A DNA stretch of 11,412 nucleotides from CAJPSE01 sp963514535 (lineage in GTDB: Bacteria; Synergistota; Synergistia; Synergistales; Aminobacteriaceae), in assembly GCA_963514535.1 (NCBI GenBank), contig CAUPUB010000078.1, positions 1 through 11,412 of the forward strand, given 5' to 3'. Below, piece after piece: positions 4,891 to 11,194 of the stretch; within the stretch, counting starts at the first letter, position 1, and every line of letters starts with the position of its first letter. Under the pieces are notes generated by a model that worked only from the letters and a program-made list of their open reading frames with translations, was not told the origin of the DNA and ran no database searches. Position numbers and translations under genes: made by a program.

Positions 4891-5250
4891 GTGAATGACT
4901 TCAAGGAGAGATTGGCAAATCGGCGAAAGGCGCGGGGTATGAGTCAGCCTGAACTTGCCGAGGCTGTAGGGGTATCCGCAGATACGCTGCGCCGTTGGGA
5001 ATGGGGTAAGCAGCTTCCCCGCTTAGACGAACTGGTGAAGCTGGCGGAGAGCTTAGAGGTGAGTGTCGGAGAGCTGGCCACTAACGAGAAGGCAAGCGGG
5101 GCGATCGTGATTCAGCGCGGGGATATGCGGCTGGAAATCCCCGCGACGCCGGAGGGGTTTGCTTTTCTGGAGGGAAAGATGCGGGAGTTCAGTGCAACGG
5201 AGAGTTTGCCCGGGCCATCGCAGAGAAGCGATGGGGAGCGGTCCGCATGA
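4891..5250 (+). CDS. XRE-family phage-type repressor
   Basis: A 119-residue protein with an N-terminal XRE domain (about residues 4-60: RLANRRKARGMSQPELAEAVGVSADTLRRWEWGK...LVKLAESLEVSVGELA) and a short C-terminal extension (SGAIVIQRGDMRLEIPATPEGFAFLEGKMREF) probably used in dimerisation. No S24 peptidase domain is present, so it is not a LexA-like self-cleaving repressor. The start is GTG 4891 after GAGGGTGAGGAC. It is transcribed away from the Cro-like gene across the operator region. Its stop overlaps an ATG (ATGA, 5247-5250), and the antitoxin gene starts 18 bases on, so repressor and toxin-antitoxin genes form one operon. Confidence 0.85.
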   Translation: MNDFKERLANRRKARGMSQPELAEAVGVSADTLRRWEWGKQLPRLDELVKLAESLEVSVGELATNEKASGAIVIQRGDMRLEIPATPEGFAFLEGKMREFSATESLPGPSQRSDGERSA

Positions 5251-5268
5251 CGAGAGGAGAGATAAGGG

Positions 5269-5436
5269 ATGAGCATCGAGACGATGGAGCGCGTCGCTTT
5301 GTGGAAGACGCCCGACCCGACGGAGCCGCCCCTGACGCCGGAGGAGATTGCCGGTGTGGAGCAGGCACGGGCACGTTTTGCACAGGGCAACTATCTGACG
5401 ATGGAGGAGCTTCGCAAGCAGATATCGGTGCTGTAA
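5269..5436 (+). CDS. Antitoxin of a RelE/ParE-type pair
   Basis: A 55-residue acidic protein (MSIETMERVALWKTPDPTEP, then TPEEIAGVEQARARFAQGNY, ending LTMEELRKQISVL). The length, the position just before a RelE-fold toxin and the C-terminal LTMEELRKQ segment fit the toxin-wrapping part of small antitoxins. A DNA-binding domain is not obvious; the adjacent XRE repressor may regulate the operon instead. GAGGAGAGATAAGGG precedes ATG 5269. The stop TAA (5434-5436) overlaps the position where the toxin should start. Confidence 0.7.
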   Translation: MSIETMERVALWKTPDPTEPPLTPEEIAGVEQARARFAQGNYLTMEELRKQISVL

Positions 5437-5687
5437 GTTGGACGGTTGTCACGGATAAGGATGCATCGCGGCATTTGACCCGTATTCCCGAGCCGGATCG
5501 CGGACGCTTGTTTGCGGCGATCGAGGCCTTGGAGAACGGACCGGAAGCCTGTGATATCCGCCGTCTGGTGGGGCGGTCGGGTTATCGGTTGCGTGTGGGG
5601 AAATGGCGTGCTCTCCTGGATATCTACGAGGAGAGCCGGACTATTCATGTGACGCGGATTGGTTCACGCGGGGACATCTACAAATAG
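5433..5687 (+). CDS. RelE/ParE-type toxin, normal start codon missing
   Basis: The 84 residues from 5433 form a RelE/ParE toxin: an N-terminal strand SWTVVTDKDASRHLTRIP, helices, then YRLRVGKWRALLDIYEESRT and the terminal RIGSRGDIYK. The YRLRxGxWR and RGDIY blocks are typical of ribosome-dependent mRNA nucleases of the RelE group. The codon where translation should begin is GTA (5433-5435), followed by AGT TGG. There is no ATG, GTG or TTG in this frame between 5304 and the domain. The frame stays open back to ATG 5247, so the only standard starts (ATG 5247, GTG near 5304) give an N-terminally extended toxin of up to 146 residues. The domain itself shows no damage. It may be silenced, made as the long form, or made at low level from a non-standard start. 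Confidence 0.75.
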   Translation, partial: VSWTVVTDKDASRHLTRIPEPDRGRLFAAIEALENGPEACDIRRLVGRSGYRLRVGKWRALLDIYEESRTIHVTRIGSRGDIYK

Positions 5688-5820
5688 CCGGGCCGTACAA
5701 AAAACCGGACAAGTGGCGGGGCTTTCGCGGGGAAATCTCATGCCGTCGGTGGGATTGCTGCTTTCATACGGTGCCAGTTGCCGCCACCAGAAGAACATAC
5801 GGCACAGGCCGATTGAATTC

Positions 5821-5852
5821 AAAACCCCGCTCAACGGCGGGGTTTTTGTTTT
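5821..5852 (+). terminator. Strong intrinsic terminator, probably bidirectional
   Basis: AAAACCCCGC pairs perfectly with GCGGGGTTTT around loop TCAACG, followed by TTTTTG then TTTT counting from the stem. It ends the rightward repressor/toxin operon. On the minus strand four T follow the stem, so it may also stop the TRAP operon transcript. Confidence 0.85.
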
Positions 5853-5858
5853 GGTGAG

Positions 5859-5897
5859 CTCTAGGGAAGCGCTGATTAAACCAGTGTTTCCCTAGAG
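5859..5897. repeat. Palindromic element at the 3' end of the TRAP operon
   Basis: CTCTAGGGAA (5859-5868) pairs perfectly with TTCCCTAGAG (5888-5897), and the inner bases extend this to a 16-bp stem with two G-U pairs and loop ATTAAAC. The core GAAGCGCTGATTAAA is identical to the palindrome at 9496-9532 on the other side of the same operon. Confidence 0.75.
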
Positions 5898-5938
5898 CCT
5901 GGGTCCTGAGTTCCAGCTCTTCTAAAGGTACGCGGATG

Positions 5939-7900
5939 TCACACCGAAAAAGCCCTGGACGTACTCTTCCCCTTCCGCGACTGGACCCCCCAGAGCAAGG
6001 CAAGCACGAGGAACCCCGCCAGGTCCGATTTCCATCCTGGGATCATCAGCCCCAGGGCTCCGGCCAGGGCGAGGATGCGCAGAATCAAACAGATCGGCGC
6101 CCTGAAGAACCCTATCGTCGACATCCCCAGCAGGAAGACGCCTATCAGTGCTGTGATCACGGCGAGGGTAAAAGGCAGGAACTCGAAGCCCACCAGGACG
6201 AGCATGGGGTTGAACACGTAGATATAGGGGACCAGGAAGCCCGCCAGGGCCAGCTTCGTAGCCGTCGTCCCCGTCTTGAAGGCATCCGCGTGGGCGATGC
6301 CCGCCCCCGCATAGGCCGCCAGCGCAACGGGTGGCGTGAGGTCCGCTGCGATGCCGAAGTAGAGCACGAACATATTGGCCACCAACTTCGGGATTCCCAA
6401 CTCTATCAGTGCCGGCGCCGCTATGGTGCTCGTCACGATGAAGTTGGCCGTCGTCGGAAGCCCCATGCCCAGGAAGATCGAGGCGACCATGGTGAGGATC
6501 AGGGTCAGCAGCAGGCTGCCGTCCGCCAGGGTGACGATGGCGTTGGTCAGAGTCAGCCCCAATCCTGTCAGGGTCACCGTCCCGGTGATCAGCCCCACCG
6601 CCGCGCAGGCGCAGGCCACTCCCAGGGAGCTGCGCGCTCCGTTCTCCAGCCCCGCCAAAAGCTTGGACGGAGTCAGCCATGTGTCGCGTCTAAGATAGGA
6701 AACGGCAACGGCCAGGAGAATTCCCACGAAAGCCGATTTCAAAGGGGTGTACCCCGCAACCAGGAGGCAGATGATGCTCACCAAGGGGATCAGCAGGTGT
6801 CCGCGCTCCCAAAGGAGCGTTCGCAGGCGCGGCAATCGGTCCCGGGGCAGGCCCTTGAGCCCCAGGCGCGTGGCCTCGTAGTGCACCTGGACGATGACCG
6901 CGATGTAATAAAGAAGTGCGGGGACGACCGCGGCCAACGCCACCTCGACGTAGGATATCCCCACGGTCTGGGCCATGACGAAGGCCGCCGCCCCCATGAC
7001 GGGCGGCATGATCTGCCCTCCGGTCGAGGCGACGGCCTCCACAGCCCCGGCGAAATGAGGCTGGTACCCCACGCTCTTCATCAGGGGGATGGTGAACATC
7101 CCAGTGGTGCAGACATTAGCGACCGAGGAGCCTGAGATCGTCCCCATGATCCCCGAGCTGACGACGGCGACCTTGGCGGGGCCGCCAGCCGACCAGCCGG
7201 CCAGCGCCATGGACAGGTCAATGATGTACCTGCCGAGCCCCGTCTGCTCCACGATGGAGCCGAACAGGATGAACATGAAGACGAACGTCGAGGAGACGGC
7301 GAGGGGTGTCCCGAATATCCCCTCGGTCCCCAGGTACATGTGGTTGATGATGCGGTAGAAGTTGTACCCGCGGTGCTGGAACAGGGATGGGGCGTATCGT
7401 CCGAAATAACAGTAGGCGAGGAAGACGATCACGATGACGGGCAGGACGGGGTTGGAGACCCTCCGAGTCGCCTCCAGGACCACGACGATGCCCAGGAGTC
7501 CGACGGCCAGGTCCAGGGTGTTCGGCATCCCGGCCCGCTCGAGCATGGGGCCGTAGAACTGAGTGACCATGTAAAGCGTCACGAAGGCCCCCACCGCCGC
7601 CCAGAGGTAGTCGTACCAGGGAATGCGGTCCCTCGGGCTCCGGGATGTCGCGGGATACAGAAGGAAGACCAGGACGAGGACAAAACAAAGGTGAATGGGC
7701 CGCTGCCACATCTCCTTGAGCAGGCCGAAGGCCGAGGTATAGAGATGGAACAGGGACATCATCACCGCGACGACGGAGATAATTCTCCCCGTCCAGTCCG
7801 ACGGGGAACGGAAACGGGACTCGCTGTCGTACCGCCTCTTGATCTCCTCCACATCGATATCATCGATGGCGTTGTTCACTATCCGTTCTGCCAAGTACAT
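5939..7900 (-). CDS. TRAP transporter fused permease (DctQ-DctM type)
   Basis: A 653-residue inner-membrane protein with about 16-18 hydrophobic helices, the normal length for TRAP permeases in which the small (DctQ-like, about residues 45-200) and large (DctM-like, rest) subunits are fused, the form used mainly with TAXI receptors. Typical stretches are the DctM core with GIMGTISGSSVANVCTTGMF, then GGQIMPPVMGAAAFVMAQ, and FLGMGLPTTANFI with DLTPPVALAAYAGA near the C-terminus. It uses an ion gradient (usually Na+) to import substrates handed over by a periplasmic receptor; the substrate cannot be read from the sequence. ATG 7900 is chosen for CCGAGGAGGGG directly upstream; a TTG at 7927 gives a longer frame without such a site. 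It is the last gene of the operon, 48 bases after DUF1850. Confidence 0.93.
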   Translation of the reverse strand: MYLAERIVNNAIDDIDVEEIKRRYDSESRFRSPSDWTGRIISVVAVMMSLFHLYTSAFGLLKEMWQRPIHLCFVLVLVFLLYPATSRSPRDRIPWYDYLWAAVGAFVTLYMVTQFYGPMLERAGMPNTLDLAVGLLGIVVVLEATRRVSNPVLPVIVIVFLAYCYFGRYAPSLFQHRGYNFYRIINHMYLGTEGIFGTPLAVSSTFVFMFILFGSIVEQTGLGRYIIDLSMALAGWSAGGPAKVAVVSSGIMGTISGSSVANVCTTGMFTIPLMKSVGYQPHFAGAVEAVASTGGQIMPPVMGAAAFVMAQTVGISYVEVALAAVVPALLYYIAVIVQVHYEATRLGLKGLPRDRLPRLRTLLWERGHLLIPLVSIICLLVAGYTPLKSAFVGILLAVAVSYLRRDTWLTPSKLLAGLENGARSSLGVACACAAVGLITGTVTLTGLGLTLTNAIVTLADGSLLLTLILTMVASIFLGMGLPTTANFIVTSTIAAPALIELGIPKLVANMFVLYFGIAADLTPPVALAAYAGAGIAHADAFKTGTTATKLALAGFLVPYIYVFNPMLVLVGFEFLPFTLAVITALIGVFLLGMSTIGFFRAPICLILRILALAGALGLMIPGWKSDLAGFLVLALLWGVQSRKGKSTSRAFSV

Positions 7901-7948
7901 CCCCTCCTCGGAGGTCCAGTTATTCAAAACCGGGACGGCTCCGTCGAT

Positions 7949-8416
7949 TCATTGCACACAGAGAATCAGGCGGCGCCCCGGGTAAAGCTCGAAAAGCGAT
8001 AGTGCTTCGCCAGAGGGCAGGGTCAGGGTGTTTCGTCCAAAACGCGCGTCCCCCACCCTCAGAACGATGGACTCGAAGGACCGCCCTCCCCCGATGTAAC
8101 GGTACCAGGGCGGATCGTGTACGAAGCGCCCTCGCGGAGGGGCCTCCGTGGGGAGCCCGGCGTTGGTGGACTGGGTGCGCTCCTCCCAGAGCCACAGCCT
8201 TCGCCCGTCCGCATAATAGCAGTCGACCACCGGACAGAGCTGGACGGAGTGAATGTACTCCGTCTCAAAGGACTCGCCGGGATAAAGGGGGAAGGAACAA
8301 AGCGCCCTGCCCGCATCGTCACAAAGCGAGACCCGGGGGGTCAGCGCATCCAGGGCCAGGACGAGCGCGCCGCACCACAGGACAAGGATCCCCCCAAGCG
8401 CCCAGCGAGACCTCAC
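7949..8416 (-). CDS. DUF1850 domain protein, TRAP-associated
   Basis: A 155-residue protein with one N-terminal membrane helix or signal (about residues 7-24, LGGILVLWCGALVLALDAL) and a DUF1850 domain with FETEYIHSVQLCPVVDCYY, the YIHSVxxxPVxxxY-like signature, and a C-terminal strand ending SLFELYPGRRLILCVQ. DUF1850 genes usually sit between TAXI-type TRAP receptor and fused permease genes; their job is unknown, perhaps periplasmic assembly or receptor docking. Here it lies directly upstream of the permease, but its other neighbour is a dipeptidase gene rather than a receptor gene. It starts at GTG 8416, overlapping the dipeptidase stop by GTGA, a sign of coupled translation. Confidence 0.85.
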   Translation of the reverse strand: MRSRWALGGILVLWCGALVLALDALTPRVSLCDDAGRALCSFPLYPGESFETEYIHSVQLCPVVDCYYADGRRLWLWEERTQSTNAGLPTEAPPRGRFVHDPPWYRYIGGGRSFESIVLRVGDARFGRNTLTLPSGEALSLFELYPGRRLILCVQ

Positions 8417-9441
8417 CGCAGCCCTTCGAGGACGCGCATCCAGTTGCCCCCCAGCAGCTTATCTGCGGCCCGGGGCGAGAACTCCCGGCGGACCGCCTCG
8501 ATGAAGGGCGCCACGTGCCTATAGGAGGGGAACACGCTGTGGACACGCTCCCCCTCCGGGAGGGCAAATTCGCAGAGGTCGAGGCCCAACCCCACGTGGT
8601 CCTCTCCAGCGACCTCGACGATATGCCGGGCATGGTCGAGCAGGCCCGCGTAGCGCGGCCTCCCCTCCGGAATGGGTGGGAGCCTCGGGGCCACGGCCTC
8701 GGGGCATCCCGGTCTGTCGTCCTCACCGGGGTACACGAAATGGACCGTGTTGTTGAGCCCAATGGTGCCACCCCGGGAGGCCAGGGCCGCGATCTGCTCG
8801 TCCGTCAGGTTGCGGACGACGCCGCAGAGGGCGCGGCAGTTGGAGTGTGAGGCGATCACGGGCCCCTTGAAGAAGTGCAGGACGTCGCGGAATCCGACGT
8901 CGTTCAGATGGCTGACGTCCACGATCATCCCCAGCCGGTCGGCCTCCTTCAGAAGGGCGACGCCGAAGGGCGTCAGGCCACCGACCTTTCCCTCCTCGAG
9001 GGGGCGGAAATGGCAGCCGTCCGCCGCCGCGTTTCGGCGGCTCCAGGTAAGTCCCACGAGGCGCACGCCAAGCTCGTGAAAGACGGAGAGAAGCTGGAGA
9101 TCGCTGCCCAGGGGGTCGACCCCCTCGAACGACAGGAAGAGAGCGAGCTTTCCCTCGTCCACGGCGCGCCGTGCCTCCCCGGCCGTGCGGCAGAGCGCGA
9201 AGAGGCCCGGGGACTCCCGCATCTCGGCATGGAGGTTGCCAATCTGTCTCAGAGCCTCACGCAGCGCCATCTCGGGGATGTACTCGCTTGCGACGAAGAG
9301 CGAGCAGACCAGCACATTGACCCCCGCGGCGCGCAGGTCGTCGAGATAGAAACGTTCTATGACGCGGGTCTCCCCTCTTCTGCGAAGGCGGGAGACGTCC
9401 ATAAGAAGGTCGTAATGGGCATCGACGACGATGGCGGACAC
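8413..9441 (-). CDS. Membrane dipeptidase family M19 (renal dipeptidase-like)
   Basis: A 342-residue TIM-barrel metallo-hydrolase. M19 enzymes cleave dipeptides, often including D-residues, with two zinc ions. The expected residues are present: VDAHYD (His9, Asp11), SFEGVDP (bridging Glu106), DVSHLND (His178), IASHSNCRAL (His199) and GLGLDLCEF (Asp288), with the closing LLGGNWMRVL. No signal peptide is visible, so it is probably cytoplasmic despite the family name. It starts at GTG 9441, with GGAG eleven bases upstream, a wide spacing. As first gene of the TRAP operon it probably processes a substrate brought in by the permease, suggesting a dipeptide or an N-acyl amino-acid-like compound. 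That is inference from linkage. Confidence 0.9.
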   Translation of the reverse strand: MSAIVVDAHYDLLMDVSRLRRRGETRVIERFYLDDLRAAGVNVLVCSLFVASEYIPEMALREALRQIGNLHAEMRESPGLFALCRTAGEARRAVDEGKLALFLSFEGVDPLGSDLQLLSVFHELGVRLVGLTWSRRNAAADGCHFRPLEEGKVGGLTPFGVALLKEADRLGMIVDVSHLNDVGFRDVLHFFKGPVIASHSNCRALCGVVRNLTDEQIAALASRGGTIGLNNTVHFVYPGEDDRPGCPEAVAPRLPPIPEGRPRYAGLLDHARHIVEVAGEDHVGLGLDLCEFALPEGERVHSVFPSYRHVAPFIEAVRREFSPRAADKLLGGNWMRVLEGLR

Positions 9442-9495
9442 GAAAGATCACACTCCGGCTACAGGGATTCGAAGACTCCTCTAGTGATTGAAAAC

Positions 9496-9532
9496 GTTAA
9501 AGAAGCGCTGATTAAATCAGCGCTTCTTTAAC
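9496..9532. repeat. Palindromic element at the 5' end of the dipeptidase operon
   Basis: GTTAAAGAAGCGCTGA pairs perfectly with TCAGCGCTTCTTTAAC around TTAAA (37 bases in all). It overlaps the predicted start of the leftward transcript and shares GAAGCGCTGATTAAA with 5859-5897. It could be an operator, a leader hairpin or a short mobile/repetitive element. Confidence 0.8.
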
Positions 9533-9561
9533 AGTATACGGTATTGAAGGGAAAAACGCAA
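9533..9561 (-). promoter_or_regulatory. Leftward promoter of the dipeptidase-TRAP operon
   Basis: Minus-strand TTGCGT (9556-9561) and TATACT (9533-9538) are 17 bases apart. The palindrome at 9496-9532 begins directly at the expected transcription start, so a protein bound there would block this promoter. Confidence 0.45.
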
Positions 9562-9603
9562 AAAAAACATCCCTCGGGTGGGTCCCTGGAGTCCCCAGCG
9601 CCT

Positions 9604-9655
9604 CTCTGCGTACCAGGGGGGCAGCATCATATCCCATCATGCCCCTGGTGCAGAG
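9604..9655. other. Long stem-loop between the divergent promoters
   Basis: CTCTGCGTACCAGGGGG at the left pairs with CCCCTGGTGCAGAG at the right, with a partly paired inner loop (GCATCAT against ATCATGC). It lies just upstream of the -35 box of the rightward promoter and is not inside a gene. It is not followed by a T-run on either strand, so it does not look like a terminator. Confidence 0.5.
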
Positions 9656-9667
9656 TATATTTTCCCC

Positions 9668-9696
9668 TTGACAAACCCCAACGCCATCAATATAAT
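9668..9696 (+). promoter_or_regulatory. Consensus sigma-70 promoter of the DUF3798 transcript
   Basis: TTGACA (9668-9673) and TATAAT (9691-9696) with a 17-base spacer, a perfect match to the sigma-70 consensus. Transcription should start near 9703, giving a leader of about 200 bases that contains the riboswitch. Confidence 0.85.
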
Positions 9697-9721
9697 AGGC
9701 AAAGTTTTACTGTAGGCTGCA

Positions 9722-9815
9722 AACAGAGTAAGCTGTGTGCGTTAAGTGTCCACAGATGGGATGTCGCTGTGGAACGAAACGGGAGACCGTACGGTGCATA
9801 GCTGCGTCCGCTGTT
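9722..9815 (+). promoter_or_regulatory. Tetrahydrofolate (THF) riboswitch aptamer
   Basis: The leader matches the THF (folT) aptamer as I recall it. P1 pairs AACAG (9722-9726) with CTGTT (9811-9815). AGTA follows P1. P2 pairs AGCTGTG (9731-9737) with CATAGCT (9797-9803). The conserved GCGTTAAGTGT (9739-9749) comes next. P3 pairs TCCACAG (9749-9755) with CTGTGGA (9767-9773) around the conserved loop GATGGGATGTCG. ACGAA follows, then P4 pairs ACGG (9779-9782) with CCGT (9787-9790) around GAGA, then CGGTG, and TGCGTCCGCTG closes the fold. Both the stems and the unpaired conserved bases agree. GCGTCCGC (9804-9811) can pair with GCGGAGCGC (9836-9844, one bulged G), an alternative to both P1 and the terminator. 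THF binding should therefore favour termination and reduce DUF3798 expression. Confidence 0.9.
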
Positions 9816-9838
9816 GAGGTGGTGTTTCACTCATCGCG

Positions 9839-9866
9839 GAGCGCTGTCCAGGACAGTGCTCTTTTT
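9839..9866 (+). terminator. Riboswitch-controlled intrinsic terminator
   Basis: GAGCGCTGTC (9839-9848) pairs with GACAGTGCTC (9852-9861; one G-U) around a 3-base loop, then TTTTT. It lies 24 bases past the aptamer and before the gene, so it is an attenuator. Its left arm overlaps the predicted antiterminator partner of the aptamer. Confidence 0.85.
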
Positions 9867-9874
9867 GTTCGCCT

Positions 9875-9890
9875 TCATCATCGATGATGA
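9875..9890 (+). promoter_or_regulatory. 16-bp palindrome adjoining the DUF3798 ribosome site
   Basis: TCATCATCGATGATGA is a perfect palindrome that runs into the ribosome site GAGGTGAT of the next gene. It could hide that site in an RNA hairpin or be a protein-binding site. Confidence 0.4.
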
Positions 9891-9900
9891 GGTGATCTTC

Positions 9901-11190
9901 ATGAAACGTGTCCGTATCGCATTCCACACCATTTCCGTCCATTCCCGCAGATTCTTAATGTCCTCCGTTCTATCGTCCTTTATCCTGGCCGGTCTTATGT
10001 CCATCACTGCTCTTTCGGCGCCCGCCCTCGCACAGGCCGATTTTCACATCGGACTCATGACGGGGACCGTCTCCGCCGCCGAGGACTCCCTCCGAGGAGC
10101 GGAGAGCCTGATCAACCGCTACGGAAGCGTGGAAAATGGAGGCATGATCCTCCACGTGACCTACCCCGACCAGTTCATCTCCGAGATGGAGACCACCATC
10201 GGCCAGATCGTGGGGCTTGCCGATGACCCCAAGGTGAAGGTGATCGTCGTCAGCCACGGTATCCCCGGGACAACGGAGGGATTTCGCCGCGTCCGGGAAC
10301 GGCGCCCCGATATCCTCCTCTTCATCGGGGAGGCCCACGAGGACCTGAACGTCGCTGCCTCCGCCGCGGATCTGGTGGTGAACGCGGACAGCTTCAGCCG
10401 CGGCTACCTGATCCCCCTGGCCGCCAAGGAGGTCGGGGCCAAAAAATTCGTCCACATCTCCTTTCCGCGTCACATGAGCTTCGAGACCCTGGGGCGCAGG
10501 CGCGCCATCATGGAGGAGGCCTGCCGGGACCTTGGAATCTCCTTCTACGCCGAGTCGGCGCCCGACCCGCTCGGCGACGCCGGGGTTGCCGGCGCCCAGC
10601 AGTTCATCCTGGAGCAGATGCCTATCTGGCTGGAGAAATACGGCAAGGATACGGCCTTTTTGTGCACCAACTACATCCATATCGAGCCCATGCTCATGCG
10701 GGTCATCGAGCAGGGGGGCTACGTGGTCGATCTGTTCTCTCCGATCATGGGGCTGCCGGGAGCACTGGGGATAGACCTCTCGAGGGAGAAGGGGAACTGG
10801 CCCGCCATCCTGGAGAAGGTGGAGCGTTCCGTGGTGGAGGCCGGCGCCGGCGGGCGTATTGGGACGGGGGCGTTCTCCTACGACTATACGAACGTCGTCG
10901 CCCTGGCGGAGTTCGGGAAACGTTGCATCGAAGGCAAGGCGCATCTCGAAAGCCTGGCCGATCTGCGCGCATGTTACGAGCTTCACACCCCGGGCGCCCA
11001 TTGGAGCACCATACATTATGTCGACGCGGGGACAGGCATTCGTCTGGGAAACGTGGTGTTGGTCAACCAGGACATCTACATCCTGGGACGCGGCTACTTC
11101 GGCATAACGGAGACGAAGGTGCCGGAAAAATATTTTCGGGTAGGCGCCTTCCCGGGGCAGCGTGGCGGCGCCAACGCGCAGCGGCGCTGA
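9901..11190 (+). CDS. DUF3798 secreted periplasmic-binding-like protein, THF-riboswitch controlled
   Basis: A 429-residue exported protein of the DUF3798 family, a periplasmic-binding-protein-like fold known mainly by sequence. Residues 1-44 form a signal peptide with a long basic n-region and a hydrophobic core (about 20-40), with a likely cut at PALA-QADF; no lipobox Cys. The mature part begins FHIGLMTGTVSAAEDSLRGAE, a phosphate-loop-like start typical of the fold, and continues with KVKVIVVSHGIPGTTEGF, DILLFIGEAHED, GAKKFVHISFPRHMSFETLG and AFLCTNYIHIEPMLMRV, alternating strands and helices. ATG 9901 is preceded by GAGGTGATCTTC. It is the only gene after the THF riboswitch and has no permease gene beside it on the same strand. 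The control implies a role in folate or folate-precursor uptake or sensing; this is inference. It could also feed the divergent TRAP permease. Confidence 0.85.
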   Translation: MKRVRIAFHTISVHSRRFLMSSVLSSFILAGLMSITALSAPALAQADFHIGLMTGTVSAAEDSLRGAESLINRYGSVENGGMILHVTYPDQFISEMETTIGQIVGLADDPKVKVIVVSHGIPGTTEGFRRVRERRPDILLFIGEAHEDLNVAASAADLVVNADSFSRGYLIPLAAKEVGAKKFVHISFPRHMSFETLGRRRAIMEEACRDLGISFYAESAPDPLGDAGVAGAQQFILEQMPIWLEKYGKDTAFLCTNYIHIEPMLMRVIEQGGYVVDLFSPIMGLPGALGIDLSREKGNWPAILEKVERSVVEAGAGGRIGTGAFSYDYTNVVALAEFGKRCIEGKAHLESLADLRACYELHTPGAHWSTIHYVDAGTGIRLGNVVLVNQDIYILGRGYFGITETKVPEKYFRVGAFPGQRGGANAQRR

Positions 11191-11194
11191 GACG

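Noticed and set aside
5936..7135. Plus-strand open frame of 399 codons
   Set aside because: It is antisense to the TRAP permease, and its product is rich in Gln, Arg, His and Asp, the typical reverse reading of membrane-protein codons.
9442..9475. tRNA T-arm-like TTCGAATCC on the minus strand, a possible attachment site
   Set aside because: No D-arm, anticodon arm or acceptor stem is found around it; a short chance match.
9811..9866. T-box-like GAGGTGG before a terminator
   Set aside because: The upstream fold and conserved bases match the THF aptamer throughout, while the T-box stem I and the full AGGGUGGNACCGCG block are absent.
9970..11016. Minus-strand open frame of 348 codons
   Set aside because: Antisense to the DUF3798 gene, whose signal peptide, ribosome site and domain are clear.
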